From contig SXHS01000068.1 of assembly GCA_005773145.1 (NCBI GenBank), forward strand, positions 1-10,213: a stretch of 10,213 nucleotides of DNA, written 5' to 3'. The notes under the pieces were generated by a model, which saw only the letters and a program-made list of their open reading frames with translations, was not told where the DNA came from and ran no database searches. Source of the stretch: Planctomycetaceae bacterium (lineage in GTDB: Bacteria; Planctomycetota; Planctomycetia; Pirellulales; Pirellulaceae). Of this stretch, positions 7,080-10,213 are shown piece after piece. Made by a program: the position numbers and the translations under genes. How positions within the stretch are numbered: position 1 is the first letter of the stretch; each line of letters opens with the position of its first letter.

Positions 7080-7982
7080 ATGCCGCTTCTGGTTGTTGGG
7101 TCCGTTGCCCTGGATAGCGTGGAAACGCCGACCGATCGCCGTGATAACGTTTTGGGAGGGTCGGCCGTGTTCTTTTCTTATGCGGCCAGTTACTTCACCA
7201 CCGTGCGGCTGGTGGGGGTCGTGGGGGAAGATTGGCCCGACGCGCACACGCAGTTGTTACGTCAGCGATCGATCGACACCGAGGGGCTGCAGGTCGTCCC
7301 CGGCAAGAAAACGTTTCGCTGGCGCGGCAAGTATCTCCCCAATATGAACGATCGCGAGACGTTGGAAGTTCATCTCAATGTTTTTGGCGAGTTTCAACCG
7401 AAACTGCCCGACTCCTATCGGGCTTGCCGATATTTGTTCTTGGCCAATGGTTCGCCCCGTCTGCAAATGTCCGTGCTCGATCAGGTCCCCGTCCCACGTT
7501 TGGCCGTGGCGGATACCATGGACCTCTGGATTCGCGAGGAGCGCGAGGACCTGATGCGATTGCTGCGGCGCATCGATGGTCTTGTGCTGAACGATAGCGA
7601 GGCTCGCCTGCTGACCGATGAGGAAAATCTCGTCCGCGCGGGACACCTGGTGCGGGGCATGGGGCCGAAATTTGTGGTCATCAAGAAGGGTGAGCACGGG
7701 GCCATGTTCTTCTCGGAACACGAAACCTACGTACTCCCCGCATATCCTACGGAATACGTGGTCGACCCGACGGGGGCTGGCGATTCCTTCGCCGGTGGTA
7801 TGATGGGGTACTTGGCTGCCCGAGATGATTTCTCGCCCAAAACGCTGAAGGAGTCCATGGCCTATGGCATTCTCGTGGCCAGCTTCACGGTGGAAGATTT
7901 TAGCTTGAATCGCTTGCAGCGCATGGAGCGGTCGGATATCGACATTCGCATGGAGGAGTATCAGCGGATGCTGAGCTTTTAG
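7080..7982 (+). CDS. PfkB (ribokinase)-family carbohydrate kinase, 300 aa
   Basis: A cytoplasmic ATP-dependent kinase of the PfkB/ribokinase fold, which phosphorylates a sugar or nucleoside hydroxyl; the substrate cannot be told from sequence. The N-terminus MPLLVVGSVALDSVETP is the usual first strand. GGSAVFFSYAA (26-36) is the first family signature with its substrate-binding glycines. LNDSEARLLT (170-179) matches the conserved N-x-x-E region, KKGEHGAM (202-209) matches the K-x-G-x-x-G strand, and DPTGAGDSFAGG (229-240) is the second signature with catalytic base D235 and the anion-hole glycines. Length is normal for the family, and the C-terminal helices are complete to the TAG at 7980-7982. 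Start is set by a GAGGAG Shine-Dalgarno. It is divergent from the NPCBM-like gene and is followed 60 bp later by thpR with no terminator in between, so the two may share a transcript. No neighbouring sugar transporter or catabolic gene hints at the substrate. Confidence 0.93.
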   Translation: MPLLVVGSVALDSVETPTDRRDNVLGGSAVFFSYAASYFTTVRLVGVVGEDWPDAHTQLLRQRSIDTEGLQVVPGKKTFRWRGKYLPNMNDRETLEVHLNVFGEFQPKLPDSYRACRYLFLANGSPRLQMSVLDQVPVPRLAVADTMDLWIREEREDLMRLLRRIDGLVLNDSEARLLTDEENLVRAGHLVRGMGPKFVVIKKGEHGAMFFSEHETYVLPAYPTEYVVDPTGAGDSFAGGMMGYLAARDDFSPKTLKESMAYGILVASFTVEDFSLNRLQRMERSDIDIRMEEYQRMLSF

Positions 7983-8029
7983 CGGTCCGCTTGGCGTGCA
8001 TCTTGAATTCAATGGGCCAGCGTGGCTGC

Positions 8030-8035
8030 GGAGAG
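8030..8035 (+). promoter_or_regulatory. Shine-Dalgarno deciding the thpR start
   Basis: GGAGAG lies 7 bases before ATG 8043. The in-frame GTG at 8022 has no such site, and the family usually begins with M-x-R-T-F, which favours 8043. Confidence 0.5.
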
Positions 8036-8042
8036 TCGCCGG

Positions 8043-8618
8043 ATGGGTGTGCGGACGTTCGTGGCCATTGACCTCTCGGATGCGGCGGGTGGAGCCGTTC
8101 GAGCGTGGTTGCGTCGCATGTCGGCATGTGGTGCCAACGTTCGGTGGGTCGATGGCTCGTCGTGGCACCTGACGCTCAAATTTTTGGGCGATGTGGCCGA
8201 ATCGCGTTTGTGGGATATTGCGAAATGCGTGGGCCTTGCGGTGGAGGCGACGGAGCCGTTTGAGGTGGAGCTGATCGGTGCGGGCGCCTTCCCGCAACGG
8301 GAGCGGCCTCGCACGCTCTGGCTGGGGATCGGGGATGGAAAGGAGTCGGTTATCGATTTGGCGGGAAAAATTGAGACAGGGCTGATTTCCGCCGGTTTCC
8401 GCCCCGAGGGACGGGTGTTTCACCCCCATCTGACCATCGGCCGTGTACGAGACGGGCAACAGATCGAACGGCTGGCGGAAGGGCTGGAGCAGGCCCAGGA
8501 CGTGTCCTGGGGCCGTTTTTCCGTTCAAGAGGTACTGGTACTATCCAGTGAGCTGCGGCAAGCGGGGCCGGTGTACACGCAGGTGGCGTGCTGCGAGCTG
8601 GCCGGAGGGGCACGGTAG
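8043..8618 (+). CDS. thpR: RNA 2',3'-cyclic phosphodiesterase (2'-5' RNA ligase family)
   Basis: A member of the two-histidine (2H) phosphoesterase superfamily that opens 2',3'-cyclic phosphate ends of RNA and was first described as a 2'-5' tRNA ligase (LigT). Both catalytic motifs are present: HLTL (42-45) in WHLTLKFLGD, and HLTI (129-132) in FHPHLTIGR. The start MGVRTFVAIDL is typical. The span of 191 aa is close to the family norm of about 180-190. A GTG at 8022 would add seven residues (VAAESRR) but has no Shine-Dalgarno. It lies downstream of the PfkB kinase, and recA follows after 271 bp. Placement next to recA recalls the cinA-ligT-recA order reported in Deinococcus; no cinA is visible here. 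The native RNA substrate is unknown for most members. Confidence 0.93.
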   Translation: MGVRTFVAIDLSDAAGGAVRAWLRRMSACGANVRWVDGSSWHLTLKFLGDVAESRLWDIAKCVGLAVEATEPFEVELIGAGAFPQRERPRTLWLGIGDGKESVIDLAGKIETGLISAGFRPEGRVFHPHLTIGRVRDGQQIERLAEGLEQAQDVSWGRFSVQEVLVLSSELRQAGPVYTQVACCELAGGAR

Positions 8619-8689
8619 GTGTGAATTGGGCAGATGCCAGGGACCGGGGGAGACAGCCGCCGACCACGCCGACGAAAACCAAAAAATGA

Positions 8690-8708
8690 TGGGACCAAAC
8701 GTGTCCCA
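8690..8708. repeat. Short perfect inverted repeat between thpR and recA
   Basis: TGGGAC (8690-8695) and GTCCCA (8703-8708) form a 6-bp GC-rich stem with a 7-base loop, just after an A-rich run (8677-8686). On the minus strand that run becomes a T-rich run close after the stem, as in an intrinsic terminator, but no leftward gene ends here. On the plus strand no T-tract follows. It may end the thpR transcript, or be one copy of a dispersed repeat. The 271-bp gap (8619-8889) also holds the recA promoter region and otherwise shows no gene. Confidence 0.4.
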
Positions 8709-8813
8709 GGGGTGGTTCACAATAGGGGTGTCAGAAGGGTGGGCGGTAGGCGAGGAGTCCTGGGGGGTACGGGCCCGCCGCGGCTCCGCCGATCATCGCC
8801 GGTGCGAGTGGAC

Positions 8814-8842
8814 TTGTTGGGAAATGTGAACAGGGGTATAGT
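8814..8842 (+). promoter_or_regulatory. Candidate recA promoter
   Basis: TATAGT (8837-8842) is one mismatch from the -10 consensus. TTGTTG (8814-8819), 17 bp upstream, has only the TTG of a -35 box. Start would fall near 8849, about 40 nt before the recA ATG. A GAAC tetramer (8828-8831), of the sort found in LexA boxes, lies in the spacer, but its partner 4 bases on is GTAT, not GTTC, so no Gram-positive-type SOS box is claimed. Confidence 0.4.
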
Positions 8843-8861
8843 ATTGGACGCGAGCGGGGTG

Positions 8862-8876
8862 GTTCGCGTTTAGAAC
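8862..8876 (+). promoter_or_regulatory. GTTC-N7-GAAC inverted repeat in the recA leader (possible operator)
   Basis: GTTC (8862-8865) and GAAC (8873-8876) are inverted around 7 bases, just before the recA Shine-Dalgarno and downstream of the predicted transcription start. These tetramers are the core of several bacterial LexA boxes. This arrangement (outward order, 7-base gap) is not one of the standard ones, namely GAAC-N4-GTTC or direct GTTC-N7-GTTC. It could be a lineage-specific SOS operator or chance. Confidence 0.25.
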
Positions 8877-8882
8877 AAGGAG
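8877..8882 (+). promoter_or_regulatory. Shine-Dalgarno deciding the recA start
   Basis: AAGGAG lies 7 bases before ATG 8890. It argues against the in-frame TTG at 8884, which would leave only one base after the site. Confidence 0.75.
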
Positions 8883-8889
8883 ATTGCGG

Positions 8890-10017
8890 ATGGCCACAAC
8901 GACAACAACCGGCAACAATCATCGTGGATCCAAGAAGGCAGGGGGGGCGGCCAAGGCTTCGACCACGGCCGATAAGGTCGACTCGATCCTGGACGGGAAC
9001 TCGGGCCTCAAAACGACCCTGCAGCAGATCGAAAAGCAGTTCGGCGAAGGGGCCATTATGCCCTTGGGGCAGCGTGAGTCCATGCGAGTGGAGGGGATCC
9101 CCACGGGGAGTCTGTCGTTGGACATGGCCTTGGGCGGACAGGGCATGCCGCGGGGACGGATTGCGGAAGTCTATGGGCCGGAATCCAGCGGCAAAACGAC
9201 CTTGGCCCTGCACATGGTCGCCCAGGGTCAGAAAATCGGTGGGATTGCTGCCTTCATCGATGCGGAACATGCCCTCGATCCCGGTTGGGCCAAGAAGTTG
9301 GGCGTGGAATTGGATACCTTGCTGGTGAGCCAGCCCAATAGTGGCGAAGAGGCCATGAATATCACGGAGATGTTGATCAAATCCAACGCCGTGGACGTGA
9401 TCGTGATCGACTCGGTGGCTGCCCTGGTCCCCCGACAGGAGTTGGAGGGGGATATCGGCGACTCGCACGTTGGTCTGCAGGCGCGGTTGATGAGCCAGTC
9501 CATGCGGAAGCTGACCGGTGTCATTTCCAAGAGCAAGGCCTGCGTGATTTTCATCAACCAGATTCGTGAAAAAATCGGCGTCATGTTCGGCAGTCCCGAG
9601 ACGACACCGGGTGGACGAGCACTCAAGTTCTACAGCTCGGTTCGCCTCGATGTGCGCAAGGTTGGCCAGTTGAAGGAGGGTGAGGATGTGATCGGTCAGC
9701 GGGTGCGCGTTAAGGTGGTTAAGAATAAGGTCGCGCCCCCCTTCCGAGCCGCCGAATTCGATATGCTGCACACCTCGGGAATCAGCTACGAGGGTGATAT
9801 CCTGGATCTGGCCGTGCTGCAACGCATCGTGATTCGCAGCGGTGCATGGTTTCGCTATGGAGACCAGCATTTGGGACAAGGCAAGGAAAAGGCCCGCCAA
9901 TTTCTGGTGGAGAACCCCCAAGTCACGGAAGAGATTAACCAGAAAGTCCTCGCGGCCGGTGGTTACTTCACGGGGATCGGCATTGGGGATCCGGCGCCCG
10001 TTGCAACCGACGAATAA
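8890..10017 (+). CDS. recA: Recombinase RecA, 375 aa
   Basis: The DNA strand-exchange ATPase of homologous recombination and SOS activation. All core elements are visible: IEKQFGEGAIM (47-57), Walker A GPESSGKT (96-103), FIDAEHALDP with catalytic Glu 126, Walker B VIVIDSVAAL (170-179), loop L1 around EGDIGDSHVGLQARLMSQ (186-203), loop L2 in FINQIREKIGVMFGSPETT (221-239), and the C-terminal domain to GYFTG. No intein or frameshift interrupts it. Compared with E. coli RecA (353 aa), the core starts 29 residues later. The extra N-terminus is low-complexity, rich in Thr, Gly, Ala, Lys and Asn. The end (GIGIGDPAPVATDE) is short with few acidic residues, so the acidic regulatory tail of E. coli is mostly absent. 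A run of seven G (8941-8947) falls in the extension. The start is fixed by the Shine-Dalgarno. alaS follows 14 bp downstream, without recX. Confidence 0.98.
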   Translation: MATTTTTGNNHRGSKKAGGAAKASTTADKVDSILDGNSGLKTTLQQIEKQFGEGAIMPLGQRESMRVEGIPTGSLSLDMALGGQGMPRGRIAEVYGPESSGKTTLALHMVAQGQKIGGIAAFIDAEHALDPGWAKKLGVELDTLLVSQPNSGEEAMNITEMLIKSNAVDVIVIDSVAALVPRQELEGDIGDSHVGLQARLMSQSMRKLTGVISKSKACVIFINQIREKIGVMFGSPETTPGGRALKFYSSVRLDVRKVGQLKEGEDVIGQRVRVKVVKNKVAPPFRAAEFDMLHTSGISYEGDILDLAVLQRIVIRSGAWFRYGDQHLGQGKEKARQFLVENPQVTEEINQKVLAAGGYFTGIGIGDPAPVATDE

Positions 10018-10031
10018 ATCAGCGGATGATT

Positions 10032-10213
10032 ATGAATACCAACGAACTGCGCGAAAAGTATCTTGAATTCTTTGTATCCAAGGGACACGCTCGACAGCCG
10101 AGTGATGTGCTGGTTCCGACTTGGGATCCATCGGTTTTGTTCACTCCGGCTGGAATGAATCAGTTTAAGGATCACTTCTTGGGGAAGGTGAAACTGGACT
10201 TCACCCGAGCCAC
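10032..10213 (+). CDS. alaS: Alanyl-tRNA synthetase, N-terminal part (3' end outside window)
   Basis: First 60 codons of a class II synthetase that charges tRNA-Ala. The N-terminus MNTNELREKYLEFFVSKGHA, then QPSDVLVPTWDPSVLFTPAGMNQFKDHFLG, matches the opening of bacterial AlaRS, including class II motif 1 and the F-T-x-A-G-M-N-Q-F signature. The editing and C-Ala domains lie past the right edge. The ATG at 10032 gives the usual family start; ATG at 10026, two codons upstream in frame, is possible, and no strong Shine-Dalgarno separates them. Only 14 bp divide it from recA and they hold no terminator, so readthrough from the recA promoter is likely. recA-alaS linkage is common in bacteria, usually with recX between. 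Identification is firm. Confidence 0.95.
   Translation, partial: MNTNELREKYLEFFVSKGHARQPSDVLVPTWDPSVLFTPAGMNQFKDHFLGKVKLDFTRA

Noticed and set aside
5612..7081. A 489-codon minus-strand open frame overlapping the NPCBM-like gene in another phase
   Set aside because: Its translation is Arg/Pro/Gly-rich with no motif, while the overlapping frame carries a signal peptide and a recognisable domain. It is a high-GC shadow frame.
7257..8528. A 423-codon minus-strand open frame antisense to the PfkB kinase and thpR
   Set aside because: It runs antisense across two well-identified genes and the gap between them, shows no domain and is His/Arg-rich in the manner of an antisense shadow.
8826..8842. 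Gram-positive-type LexA box (GAAC-N4-GTTC) over the recA promoter
   Set aside because: Only one half (GAAC, 8828-8831) is present; the second half reads GTAT.
8884..8889. TTG start two codons upstream of the recA ATG
   Set aside because: It leaves only one base after the AAGGAG Shine-Dalgarno, whereas ATG 8890 has the right spacing.
8731..9921. A 396-codon minus-strand open frame antisense to recA
   Set aside because: It is the reverse complement of conserved recA codons, is rich in His, Gln and Leu, and has no recognisable fold or promoter.

Overview
The window reads as a piece of chromosome from a planctomycete-like bacterium. The evidence is a NPCBM-like secreted protein with the LGVHAPS start and DIRDRANWLD end that I associate with Planctomycetes, an AlaRS N-terminus of similar type, a glutaminyl-tRNA synthetase, fairly high GC, and several genes without a clear Shine-Dalgarno. 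The phylum is an inference from sequence feel, since no search was run. No mobile element, CRISPR array, tRNA or rRNA was seen.

Left part (1-5343). The 3' end of glnS runs rightward and meets, tail to tail, two tandem leftward genes for Hsp70-type ATPases. The upstream gene (615 aa) has the ATPase domain and a short beta-rich C-terminus. The downstream gene (963 aa) repeats that layout and adds about 300 residues of the DUF3731 (DnaK-related) type. Only 7 bp separate them, so they are almost certainly one transcript and probably work as a pair. Their ATP-binding residues look intact, but neither has a recognisable DnaK helical lid, and no DnaJ or GrpE partner is nearby. In front of the pair, at 5238-5290, lies a nested inverted repeat able to fold into a long two-part hairpin.

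Middle part (5344-8618). A leftward gene for a probably exported 512-aa protein with a C-terminal NPCBM-like domain sits upstream of the Hsp70 pair on the same strand. It is divergent from a rightward PfkB-family sugar kinase that has a good sigma70-like promoter and Shine-Dalgarno. The kinase is followed after 60 bp by thpR (RNA 2',3'-cyclic phosphodiesterase), probably in the same transcript.

Right part (8619-10213). A 271-bp gap holds a small hairpin and the likely recA promoter. recA is complete and has an unusual basic, low-complexity N-terminal extension. Its stop is 14 bp before alaS, which runs off the window. The order thpR-recA-alaS resembles known recA neighbourhoods (cinA-thpR-recA, recA-recX-alaS) with cinA and recX missing at this site.

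The most unusual content is the Hsp70 pair with its leader structure. The rest is mainly housekeeping: aminoacyl-tRNA synthetases, recombination, RNA end processing and sugar phosphorylation.
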